Of a DNA stretch of 64,000 nt, positions 1 to 7,017 are shown in pieces; the first letter of the stretch is position 1; each line of letters begins with the position of its first letter. The notes under the pieces are model-generated. The model saw only the letters and a program-made list of their open reading frames with translations, made no database searches and had not been told where the DNA came from. Location of the stretch: the NCBI RefSeq assembly GCF_001636425.1, contig NZ_KV440953.1, positions 2,833,792 to 2,897,791 of the forward strand, read 5' to 3'. The position numbers and the translations under genes were made by a program. The DNA comes from Heyndrickxia acidicola (GTDB lineage: Bacteria > Bacillota > Bacilli > Bacillales > Bacillaceae_C).

Positions 1-310
1 TTAATAAGAATTCCCCTACAATTGGATAATGCTCAGGTTTAATGCCCAGCCCGCGGTGCTTGTGAGCAATTTGGACAACAACAGGCACAATTGCCTCCAG
101 GTTATCGATGTACTGAGCTGCAGCTAATACTGTATTCGCTAAAGCTGTTTGCTGGCGGCCTTGTTTTTGATTTACGTGATTAAATATATTTAACAATTCA
201 GGATGTGCTTCAAACATTCTTTTGTAAAATGTAGTAGTAATAGTTTTTCCATGGGCTTGCAAAGCAGGAACAGTAGATTTTACAATATCAATCGTCTTTT
301 GAGATAACAT
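1..310 (-). CDS. hmp: Flavohaemoprotein (nitric oxide dioxygenase), N-terminal part
   Basis: The first 103 residues of a flavohaemoprotein are visible; the FAD/NAD(P)H reductase part lies beyond the left edge. The enzyme oxidises nitric oxide to nitrate in the cytoplasm. The globin domain starts MLSQKTIDIVK, has KTITTTFYKRMF at residues 22-33, and a QIAHKHRG stretch whose His85 fits the proximal haem ligand. The ATG at 308-310 follows a GGGAG ribosome binding site. The gene is divergent from an NsrR-type regulator at 832, and two AT-rich dyads in its promoter (334-400) fit NsrR control. Identity is secure from the globin sequence; the missing C-terminus cannot be judged. Confidence 0.93.
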   Translation of the reverse strand, partial: MLSQKTIDIVKSTVPALQAHGKTITTTFYKRMFEAHPELLNIFNHVNQKQGRQQTALANTVLAAAQYIDNLEAIVPVVVQIAHKHRGLGIKPEHYPIVGEFLL

Positions 311-333
311 GTGAAAGTCTCCCTTTTTAAAAG

Positions 334-400
334 AAGTATTTTAAATGCATCTTTAGAATATACCCACACATTTTTAAAAGCAATATTCTAAATACACCTT
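334..400 (-). promoter_or_regulatory. Two candidate NsrR operators in the hmp promoter
   Basis: Two AT-rich imperfect dyads lie upstream of hmp: AAGTATTTTAAATGCATCTT at 334-353 and AATATTCTAAATACACCTT at 382-400. They resemble the partly symmetric NsrR target described for the Bacillus hmp and nasD promoters. On the minus strand a -10-like TATATT (plus 357-362) sits between them, so NsrR bound at either site would block RNA polymerase. The nsrR gene being next door supports the call. The binding itself is inferred. Confidence 0.5.
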
Positions 401-434
401 TTGAAAAGCTGTCACAATTTAGACGGTTTATGTA

Positions 435-588
435 AGAAAAGCGCAAGCGCCTTGTTCATCGGCGTACGGGTTTCAGAGTCTTCGACTGAAATAAAGGAAA
501 TACAGCGAGGCTGTTCACGAGCTGATGTTGACTTATCGTAGGGAGGAGACGGAGAAATCCGATAGCCGATAGGCGCTGGAGCTAGACA
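435..588 (+). repeat. Dispersed ~150 bp repeat, family R1, full copy
   Basis: This element runs from AAGCGCAAGCGCCTTG to GGCGCTGGAGCTAGACA. Its ends are complementary (AGCGCC..ATCGGC near the left, GCCGATAGGCGCT near the right), so the whole unit could fold into a closed hairpin. It is followed head-to-tail by a second copy at 590. Other copies lie at 8332, 31395, 35555, 47581 and 47731. No protein is encoded. Confidence 0.85.
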
Positions 589-589
589 G

Positions 590-743
590 AGAAAAGCGCA
601 AGCGCCTTGCTTATCGGCGTACGGAGTTCAGAGTCTTCGACTGAAATAAAGGAAATACAGCGAGGCTGTTCACGAGCTGATGTTGACTTATTGTAGGGAG
701 GAGACCCAGAAATCCGCCAGCCGATAGGCGCTGGAGCTAGACA
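590..743 (+). repeat. Dispersed repeat family R1, second tandem copy
   Basis: This copy is nearly identical to the unit at 435-588 and in the same orientation. It differs at a few positions (for example CTTATCGGCG instead of TTCATCGGCG, and CCCAG instead of CGGAG after the GGAGGAGA stretch). With the first copy it fills the hmp-nsrR spacer. Confidence 0.85.
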
Positions 744-831
744 AATAATTTATTGAATAAAAAATTTTATACTTTCTGCTTATCCTAAAAAAAAGGTATA
801 ATAAATTGCATACTCGTAAGAGGTGATCAAA

Positions 832-1272
832 ATGAGGTTAACCAATTATACTGACTACTCATTGAGAGTATTAATATATCTTGCAGCACAAGAGCCTTCA
901 AAGCTTTCTAATATTAAAGAAATTGCCGAAACCTATGGTATTTCCAAAAATCATTTGATGAAAGTGACACATGAACTTGGGAAAATGGGAGTCGTTGAAA
1001 CCATAAGAGGACGAAATGGAGGCATCAAGCTTGCCCTTGCTCCAAAAGAGATCAATGTAGGAGCCATTGTCCGAAAAACGGAGGATGACTTTAGATTGGT
1101 AGAATGCTTTGACGGAAATGCTGAATCATGCTTGATTACACCGGTATGTGGACTTAGACATGCCTTAAATAAAGCATTAATGGCATATTTAAATGTGCTC
1201 GACCAATATACTCTTGCTGATTTAATTAAAAATCCAATTGCCTATCGTGAGCTTTTTCAGATGGGAAAATAA
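832..1272 (+). CDS. nsrR: Rrf2-family transcriptional repressor NsrR
   Basis: This 146-residue protein is an iron-sulfur regulator of the Rrf2 family that senses nitric oxide. A winged helix-turn-helix fills residues 1-65 (TNYTDYSLRVLIYL, then ISKNHLMKVTHELG as the recognition region and RGRNGGI as the wing). Three cysteines, C92, C100 and C106, have the spacing of the NsrR cluster ligands. The start is the ATG at 832, seven bases after the AGAGGTGAT ribosome binding site; a GTG nine bases earlier lies inside that site. A TATAAT -10 box is at 797-802. It is divergent from hmp, its expected target. A perfect 13 bp terminator stem follows. Confidence 0.92.
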   Translation: MRLTNYTDYSLRVLIYLAAQEPSKLSNIKEIAETYGISKNHLMKVTHELGKMGVVETIRGRNGGIKLALAPKEINVGAIVRKTEDDFRLVECFDGNAESCLITPVCGLRHALNKALMAYLNVLDQYTLADLIKNPIAYRELFQMGK

Positions 1273-1285
1273 ATTGATTTGGACT

Positions 1286-1328
1286 GACCAGACCCCGGAG
1301 CAGAATGCAAACCGGGGTCTGGTCTTTT
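1286..1328 (+). terminator. Terminator of nsrR
   Basis: A perfect 13 bp stem (GACCAGACCCCGG / CCGGGGTCTGGTC) is followed by TTTT. The arms contain the same AGACCCC/GGGGTCT core as the R2 palindromes elsewhere in the window, so it may derive from one. Confidence 0.85.
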
Positions 1329-1385
1329 CCACATAGATTGTTGCTTGTAAAACTTTAACAGTGCCTTTTATAAAAAGGGACTATA

Positions 1386-3071
1386 CTATATTTGCTCCAC
1401 TTTTTCTTGCTGCTTTTTATACAGCACAATTTCTTCAAAGGATGCAGCAAAGTCCAAATTCTCATCAACGGAGTTGGGATCAGCCCATTCCATTTTAACA
1501 AACAGCTCAGCTGCGAGTTTTTCCCTGCTGCCGCCTTTGATTGCATTTTCCAAGGCAATCGTACTTTCAAAGATCTTTATCATCATTCTGGCTATTCTTT
1601 TACAATGATAGGCTTGCGCTTCTTCATTGGCAGACATGACATACTTACATATCTTTTCCAGGTGGATTAGACCGGCTGTTACAGGAGCACCTGCATCCTG
1701 AAGAAATCTTGGCATTGCAGAAATTCGTTTCCTCACTTCCTTGATAAAGAGCTCATGCCCATTGTATTTTTTCATCAGCCTTAAAACTTCTAATCCTAAT
1801 ATATTAGCTGTTCCTTCCCAAACGGTTAGTACCTGGGCATCACGTAAAAGCCGGGGTGTCACAAAATCCTCAATATATCCATTCCCTCCGTGAAGTTCAA
1901 TCGCCTCATGGGAAAAATGAATCGCCTGCTCAGCAGTTTCCATTTTTAACAATGCAATTAAAAGCCGGTTCATCGCTTTTTCCTCTTCTGTAGAGATGCC
2001 ATTTTCCGCTGAAATTTTATCAAAAAGTGCAATTAGCTGAAAAACTGCACTCGTTTCTATTTCCTGTTTCAACGTCATCTTAGTAAGGGTTTCCCGGACC
2101 ATAGGAAAGGCTGTAAGCTGTGCTCCAAAGGTATATCGATGAAAGCAATATTTTTTGGCTTCTGAAAGTGCCCTTCTCATGATGCCAATTGATGCTACTG
2201 CATTGCAAACTCTCGATAGGTTCAGGGCTTCCATCATATAATAGAAACCCTTAGAGGCATCCCCAATAACATAGGCTTTAGCCCCATCAAAAACAACTTC
2301 ACCGGACGGTACAGCTCTCACTCCCAGCTTATCCTTCAATCGCCTTATCTGAATACCATTTAAGCTTCCATCTTCAAGCCTCCAGGGAACGAGAAATAAA
2401 CTAAGCCCTTTTGTTCCTTTCGGTGCCCCTTCCCGCCTTGCCAAAACGGCTGCTACTCCGCATGCCCCCGCATTGGAAGCGAAATACTTTTCTCCATAAA
2501 GCCGATAGTGCTCCCCATCAAAAACGGCTTTTGTTTCATTAGCACCCACATCAGAACCACCCTGTCTTTCTGTCAAAAAAGTGGCACCCTCATATCTTTC
2601 AACTTCTCCTGTTGAGATGACGTGTGAAAGAAATCTTTTCTTCAGATCATCGCTTCCGTATTTATCAAGCAGGTAGGCGGTAGCAGCGGTGAGGGTTACC
2701 GGGCAATGGAAACCAGCTTCTGCCTGCGATAATAAATAGCCTTGTGCAAATGAGTACATATAATTTCCTTTTTGTTTCAAAGCTGGAATTTCTTTATGAA
2801 CATACCCGACAATTCCGCGATTGTATATGTCCTCAACAGTTTGTTTATATCCTTCATTCATCCAAACCTCAGAGACATCCTCTCCAAATCGGTCATACTT
2901 TATCAGCTTCGGCTGGCCTTCCCTATCTGTATGCCTGGCTCGTTCATCTACTTTAGTGGCACACAGTTCCCCAAACTCATCCAGTTCTTTATTTGCCCAA
3001 TGCAGAAACTCCCCTTGCAAATACTTTTCGATTACTGATTGAAAATGTGGATCCTCCTGAAAAAAATTCAT
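1386..3071 (-). CDS. Acyl-CoA dehydrogenase, AidB-like branch
   Basis: This 561-residue flavoenzyme is expected to desaturate an acyl-CoA at the alpha-beta position and pass electrons to ETF. The order of parts fits the family: an N-terminal helical domain, FLTERQGGSDVGANE at the flavin-binding beta domain (about 170-185), SRVCNAVASIG opening the C-terminal helical domain, and LHGGNGYIEDF followed by VWEGTANILGLE (about 420-435), whose Glu is where medium-chain enzymes carry the catalytic base. At 561 residues it is longer than the usual ~380-residue enzymes and close to AidB-like members. It is the last gene of an operon with an acyl-CoA ligase and a MerR regulator. The acyl substrate cannot be told from the sequence. 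Confidence 0.85.
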   Translation of the reverse strand: MNFFQEDPHFQSVIEKYLQGEFLHWANKELDEFGELCATKVDERARHTDREGQPKLIKYDRFGEDVSEVWMNEGYKQTVEDIYNRGIVGYVHKEIPALKQKGNYMYSFAQGYLLSQAEAGFHCPVTLTAATAYLLDKYGSDDLKKRFLSHVISTGEVERYEGATFLTERQGGSDVGANETKAVFDGEHYRLYGEKYFASNAGACGVAAVLARREGAPKGTKGLSLFLVPWRLEDGSLNGIQIRRLKDKLGVRAVPSGEVVFDGAKAYVIGDASKGFYYMMEALNLSRVCNAVASIGIMRRALSEAKKYCFHRYTFGAQLTAFPMVRETLTKMTLKQEIETSAVFQLIALFDKISAENGISTEEEKAMNRLLIALLKMETAEQAIHFSHEAIELHGGNGYIEDFVTPRLLRDAQVLTVWEGTANILGLEVLRLMKKYNGHELFIKEVRKRISAMPRFLQDAGAPVTAGLIHLEKICKYVMSANEEAQAYHCKRIARMMIKIFESTIALENAIKGGSREKLAAELFVKMEWADPNSVDENLDFAASFEEIVLYKKQQEKVEQI

Positions 3072-3106
3072 TATTGCTTCCTCCCTCTCCTATAGGGTCC
3101 GAATCC

Positions 3107-3163
3107 TTTATCACTTTACCGCACTACAGGGGTCAAACCCCTTTATCACTTTACTGCACTATA
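3107..3163. repeat. R2 palindromic repeat with duplicated flank
   Basis: The core GGGGTCAAACCCC (3129-3141) is flanked by two near-identical 24 bp direct repeats of the form CTTTATCACTTTACYGCACT. The right flank extends into the acyl-CoA ligase gene and supplies its stop codon and last three or four codons. It is one of at least five R2 units in this window. Confidence 0.75.
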
Positions 3164-4674
3164 GTGATGTTCCCTTTCTTCAACTGCTGCTTGAGAATTT
3201 TTCCTGCTGCATTTCTTGGCAGCTGATCGATAGCTTCATAAAGTTTTGGAATTTTATAAGCAGCGAGCTCATCAGATAGAAATCGCTTACATTCCTCTTC
3301 GAGATCCTTGATTGGCTTTTTAGTGACGATGAATGCCTTTACCGTTTCACCCCATTCAGGATGTGGAACCCCTACAATTGCCGCTTCACTGATATCAGGA
3401 TGTTGTACCAATAAATCTTCTATTTCCTTTGGATATACGTTTACTCCGCCGGTTATAATCATGTCTTTCTTGCGGTCTACAATCCAGTAGTAGCCATCCT
3501 GATCCCGTCTTGCCAAATCCCCTGTCAAAAGCCAGCCATTGCGGATTATGTCTTTGGTCTTTTCTTCTTCTGTAAAATACCCTTTCATAATGGACTCGCC
3601 TGACAAAACGATTTCACCTATTTCACCCTCACGTACATCAAATCCATTCTCATCAACCAGACGAATTTCTGTCCCAAAGGCTGCCCTCCTTCCGATACTT
3701 CCAGGCTTCGATCGATGTTCTTCAGCTGTTAATAATGTCCCACTGGGTCCTGCTTCCGTTAAACCGTAAACACAAACAAAATTTTCAGTCCTAAATTGTC
3801 CTTTTAAATACTCTACCTCTTTTCTTGAAAGAGGCGCGCCCCCGTAAACCCAATATTGTATAGAAGAAAGATTGCAGTTCAAAATAGATTGGGACTTTGC
3901 AGCAAGCAAATAAGCAATAGGTGCTCCGAAAAAATGTGTAATCTTTTCGTTTTCAACTAAATGAAGAAACTCTTCAGGATGAAAGGCAGGGCATACAATA
4001 TGCGCAGCACCGACAAGAGTGCCCGCCGCCAAAAACAAATTCAATGGAGCCGAATGGCTTAAAGGCATCATATGGAGAATCCGGCTTTCCGGCTTAAATG
4101 ATACTTCAAGACACATCATCATCGCTGCATTTAGAACATTCCGGTGCGTAAGTAAGACCCCTTTTGGCTTACCGGTAGTGCCTGATGTATAAAGAAGTGC
4201 CGCATCATCATCTTCTTTCAGGCTGCAAAATACATCACGGTTCACATCACCTGATGTAAGATCCTCTATGCTTGACCACCCCTCTGCATGCTGTCCCGTT
4301 TTTATCTTTAGGCGCAGGTCTGCCGAATTTACATCCTTTATGCCATGCCATAACGTCTCATGAGAGAATACTGCTGCTGCTCCACTATGCTGTAGAATTT
4401 CTTCAAATTCCCGCTTTGTCAATTTTGCATTGAGCGGGACCACGATTCCTCCGGCACGGATGCAGGCAAAATAAGCGATGATAAAAGAGGCGGTATTTGG
4501 CATAAAAATAATAGCCCTATCCCCCTTTTTAAAGCCATTTTCCATCAGTGAAAAGCTTAAACGATTTACCTGAAAATCCAGTTCCTTGTAGCTGATCCGC
4601 TGAGTTCCATCCACAATGGCTTCATGCCCCCCATACTTTCTTGCATTTTGTTCCAGCAGTCCTGAAATATTCAT
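3151..4674 (-). CDS. AMP-forming acyl-CoA ligase (class I adenylate-forming enzyme)
   Basis: This 507-residue enzyme activates a carboxylic acid as an acyl-adenylate and transfers it to CoA. The P-loop YTSGTTGKPKG is at residues 162-172, YGLTEAGP is the mid-domain adenine motif, and GWLLTGDLARRDQDGYYWIV, DRKKDMI and GGVNVYPKEIE form the hinge and C-terminal domain. The catalytic lysine lies in NAAGKILKQQ near the C-terminus. Start ATG at 4674 follows AGGGGGGA, one base after the merR stop. The last residues (ITIVQ) and the stop codon are provided by an inserted R2 repeat, so the native tail may have been altered. The operon partner acyl-CoA dehydrogenase points to fatty or branched-chain acid catabolism. 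Confidence 0.88.
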   Translation of the reverse strand: MNISGLLEQNARKYGGHEAIVDGTQRISYKELDFQVNRLSFSLMENGFKKGDRAIIFMPNTASFIIAYFACIRAGGIVVPLNAKLTKREFEEILQHSGAAAVFSHETLWHGIKDVNSADLRLKIKTGQHAEGWSSIEDLTSGDVNRDVFCSLKEDDDAALLYTSGTTGKPKGVLLTHRNVLNAAMMMCLEVSFKPESRILHMMPLSHSAPLNLFLAAGTLVGAAHIVCPAFHPEEFLHLVENEKITHFFGAPIAYLLAAKSQSILNCNLSSIQYWVYGGAPLSRKEVEYLKGQFRTENFVCVYGLTEAGPSGTLLTAEEHRSKPGSIGRRAAFGTEIRLVDENGFDVREGEIGEIVLSGESIMKGYFTEEEKTKDIIRNGWLLTGDLARRDQDGYYWIVDRKKDMIITGGVNVYPKEIEDLLVQHPDISEAAIVGVPHPEWGETVKAFIVTKKPIKDLEEECKRFLSDELAAYKIPKLYEAIDQLPRNAAGKILKQQLKKGNITIVQ

Positions 4675-4675
4675 T

Positions 4676-5053
4676 TCATTCCCCCCTAAGCAGTAACAAT
4701 CTCACTTTGAACTCTTCCAAATATTGAAGTGTATCCTCACGCAGCGCCTCAAGCTCCCTTATCTGCTCATTTACCTCTATTATCTTGTGTTCTCCATATT
4801 CTATCGCCTTCTCGAGCTGTTTAATACCCGTGCGGTCCTTATCAAAGAGCCCAATCATTTCTTTGATTTCCACCAAGGTAAAACCCAGCCTTTTCCCTCG
4901 AAAGATCAGCTTTAATTTGGCATGGTCTTTTCTTGTGTAGCACCTTCTTCCCCATTCATCCCGTCCTGGTTTCAAAAGCCCTAATTCTTCATAGTAACGC
5001 AAGGTCCTTGTCGATACTCCAAACTCTTTTGACAGGTTCGAAATCGATATCAC
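4676..5053 (-). CDS. MerR-family regulator of the acyl-CoA operon
   Basis: This 125-residue protein has a MerR DNA-binding domain (ISNLSKEFGVSTRTLRYYEE, then the wing with GRRCYTRKD) and a C-terminal dimer helix rich in Glu/Lys (about 75-115). It lacks the cysteines that metal-sensing MerR proteins use. I chose the GTG at 5051-5053 because GGGAGGAGGGGG sits just before it and because the promoter (5094-5124) lies downstream of the longer reading frame's ATG at 5137. It is the first gene of an operon with an acyl-CoA ligase and dehydrogenase, as for LiuR/FadR-like MerR proteins of acid catabolism. The inducer is unknown. Confidence 0.82.
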   Translation of the reverse strand: MISISNLSKEFGVSTRTLRYYEELGLLKPGRDEWGRRCYTRKDHAKLKLIFRGKRLGFTLVEIKEMIGLFDKDRTGIKQLEKAIEYGEHKIIEVNEQIRELEALREDTLQYLEEFKVRLLLLRGE

Positions 5054-5093
5054 AGCCCCCTCCTCCCATTCAAAGAATTTTCTGTCTATAACA

Positions 5094-5124
5094 ATTTTAC
5101 CACTTACGTTTACGTAAACCTCAA
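5094..5124 (-). promoter_or_regulatory. MerR-type promoter with 19 bp spacer and operator
   Basis: On the minus strand TTGAGG (-35, plus 5119-5124) and TAAAAT (-10, plus 5094-5099) are separated by 19 bp, the long spacing typical of promoters twisted into shape by MerR proteins. The spacer carries a dyad, TTACGT-TT-ACGTAA (5104-5117), plus the perfect 10-mer TTTACGTAAA (5109-5118). This fits autoregulation of the operon by its own MerR protein. Confidence 0.75.
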
Positions 5125-5181
5125 GTAAAAAATCCAATAAACATTACTATGTAAGTGCTTTCTCCTCAGACAGCGTTAAGG

Positions 5182-5210
5182 TTGGCAATCATGAAAATGA
5201 TTGTTAAAAT
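5182..5210 (+). promoter_or_regulatory. SigA-type promoter of the M29 aminopeptidase with inverted repeat
   Basis: TTGGCA (5182-5187) and TAAAAT (5205-5210) are 17 bp apart. A perfect 7 bp inverted repeat, CAATCAT-GAAA-ATGATTG (5186-5203), fills the spacer, where a repressor would exclude RNA polymerase. The cognate regulator is not identified. Confidence 0.6.
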
Positions 5211-5249
5211 AGAAAAGAAGATTCAGAAAAAAAAGGAGACTAAATACAT

Positions 5250-6482
5250 ATGACGACCTTTCAAGAAAACCTTGAAAAATATGCCGAGCTGGCTGTAAAA
5301 GTCGGCGTGAATATTCAAGAAGGACAAAAGCTTGTTGTCAATACTACTTTAGATGCTGTAGAATTTGTTCGCTTAGTTGTTAAAAAGGCTTATGAAGCCG
5401 GCGCCCGCGATGTCATTGTGAACTGGAGCGATGACCAGGTTTCCCGCATTAAATACGAAAAGGCTCCTGAAGACACGTTCAAGGAGTATCCAAAGCACCG
5501 TGCAGCTGAAACCATTGATCTGGGCGAAAACGGAGCTGCCTTTATGTCGATTGTTTCCTCAAGCCCTGACCTGCTTAAAGGCGTGGATTCTGAACGAATT
5601 GCCAATTTCCAGAAGGCGGCAGGACAAGCACTGGAACAGCATCGTCAATTTATTCAATCCGATAAAGTCAGCTGGACTGTTGTAGCTGCACCTTCACCGG
5701 CTTGGGCTCAAAAGGTTTTCCCTGAAGCAAGCCAGGAGGAAGCTGTAGAAAAGCTTTGGAATGCGATTTTTAAAGCGACACGCGCTGATAAAGCAGATCC
5801 TGTTCAAGCCTGGAAAGAACATGATGAAACCCTTCATGAGAAAGTCGACTATTTAAATGAAAAACGTTATAAAAAACTGCACTATACAGCACCTGGAACT
5901 GACTTAACCATTGAATTGCCTGAGGGCCACCTTTGGGTAGGTGCTGGAAGTGTAAACGAAAATGGCCATGAGTTTATGGCAAATATGCCGACGGAAGAGG
6001 TATTTACAGTACCTCATAAAGACGGAGTGAATGGTTATGTTTCCAGTACGAAGCCTTTAAGCTATGGCGGCAATATCATTGATGAATTCACAGTAACCTT
6101 TGAAAATGGACGAATCGTGAATGTAAAAGCAGAGCAAGGAGAAGAAATTCTTAAAAAACTAGTGGATACAGATGATGGCTCACACTACCTTGGAGAGGTA
6201 GCACTTGTGCCTTATAACTCTCCTATTTCACAATCTAATATCTTGTTCTTTAATACTCTTTTCGATGAGAATGCATCCAATCACCTTGCAATAGGGAGTG
6301 CCTATGCTTTCTGTATAGAAGGCGGCAAAAAAATGTCCAGAGAAGAGCTGCAAAAGCATGGCTTAAACCAAAGTATTACCCATGTTGATTTTATGATTGG
6401 TTCTGCTGAAATGAATATCGATGGCATTAAAGAAGACGGAACTTCTGAACCAGTATTCAGAAATGGCGATTGGGCTTTTTAA
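5250..6482 (+). CDS. M29-family aminopeptidase
   Basis: This 410-residue protein belongs to the M29 metallo-aminopeptidases (AmpS/aminopeptidase T type), cytoplasmic enzymes that trim N-terminal residues from peptides with two metal ions. The family layout is present: an N-terminal alpha/beta domain (VNIQEGQKLVVNTT), the LPEGHLWVGAGSVN segment, the EEVFTVPHKDGVNG stretch with metal-binding Glu, HLAIGSAYAFCIEGG, and the C-terminal HVDFMIGS holding the His-x-Asp ligands. The ATG follows AAAAAGGAGA. It has its own promoter with an operator-like inverted repeat and is divergent from the merR operon. Length is normal for the family. Confidence 0.9.
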   Translation: MTTFQENLEKYAELAVKVGVNIQEGQKLVVNTTLDAVEFVRLVVKKAYEAGARDVIVNWSDDQVSRIKYEKAPEDTFKEYPKHRAAETIDLGENGAAFMSIVSSSPDLLKGVDSERIANFQKAAGQALEQHRQFIQSDKVSWTVVAAPSPAWAQKVFPEASQEEAVEKLWNAIFKATRADKADPVQAWKEHDETLHEKVDYLNEKRYKKLHYTAPGTDLTIELPEGHLWVGAGSVNENGHEFMANMPTEEVFTVPHKDGVNGYVSSTKPLSYGGNIIDEFTVTFENGRIVNVKAEQGEEILKKLVDTDDGSHYLGEVALVPYNSPISQSNILFFNTLFDENASNHLAIGSAYAFCIEGGKKMSREELQKHGLNQSITHVDFMIGSAEMNIDGIKEDGTSEPVFRNGDWAF

Positions 6483-6634
6483 TAAAACGGTTATCGTATG
6501 ATTAACTGCTTTTTAAAATGTTAGTAGATCAGTCTTTATTTAAAAGCATGATAAAAATGATGCCTTAAATAAAAATGATTGAAGAAGTTAATACTTTACG
6601 GATAAGCAGCCATAAATATGAAAACATCCTTGTG

Positions 6635-6667
6635 CAAGATAGGGGTTTTCCCTCTATCTTGTTTTTT
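6635..6667 (+). terminator. Terminator downstream of the aminopeptidase
   Basis: CAAGATAG pairs with CTATCTTG around a GGG/CCC inner stem, followed by six T residues. It lies about 150 bp after the stop codon. Confidence 0.75.
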
Positions 6668-6834
6668 ACGTTTAAAACTCTTTTAAAGCCCCTAATAAAA
6701 CCTTTTTAAAGCCTTTTTTCAGCAGCTTCCTTATGAAGGATAACGACTCTAAACAAATAAAGGATATTTTCCCATTGTTGTTTTACATATAATGCGTAAG
6801 CTATTCACACGTTTTTATATAGAGTCTTTATTTT

Positions 6835-6943
6835 AAGCTCTGTTAATTTTCCATGTTGAAAACTGCTCGTTTTTTTGCTCATTTCCTTTCAGCTGAGCTG
6901 AAAGAAAATGAGCAAAAAAACAACAAAGTCCTTTAACATAGCC
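6835..6943. repeat. R3 MITE-like element with 53-nt hairpin
   Basis: The left end AAGCTCTGTTAA and the right end (reverse complement GGCTATGTTAA) are imperfect terminal inverted repeats. The middle is a near-perfect palindrome of 53 nt (6869-6921; arms GTTTTTTTGCTCATTT.. and ..AAATGAGCAAAAAAAC). A second element with the same ends but a different hairpin is at 62172. Nothing else is recognisable between the terminator at 6667 and the MFS gene. Confidence 0.65.
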
Positions 6944-7017
6944 TTTTTAAAAAATCAACTGCATAATTCACGAAAAGAGTCTGGATTAAAAACGTTTAAT
7001 TGATGTGAGGTACTTCT

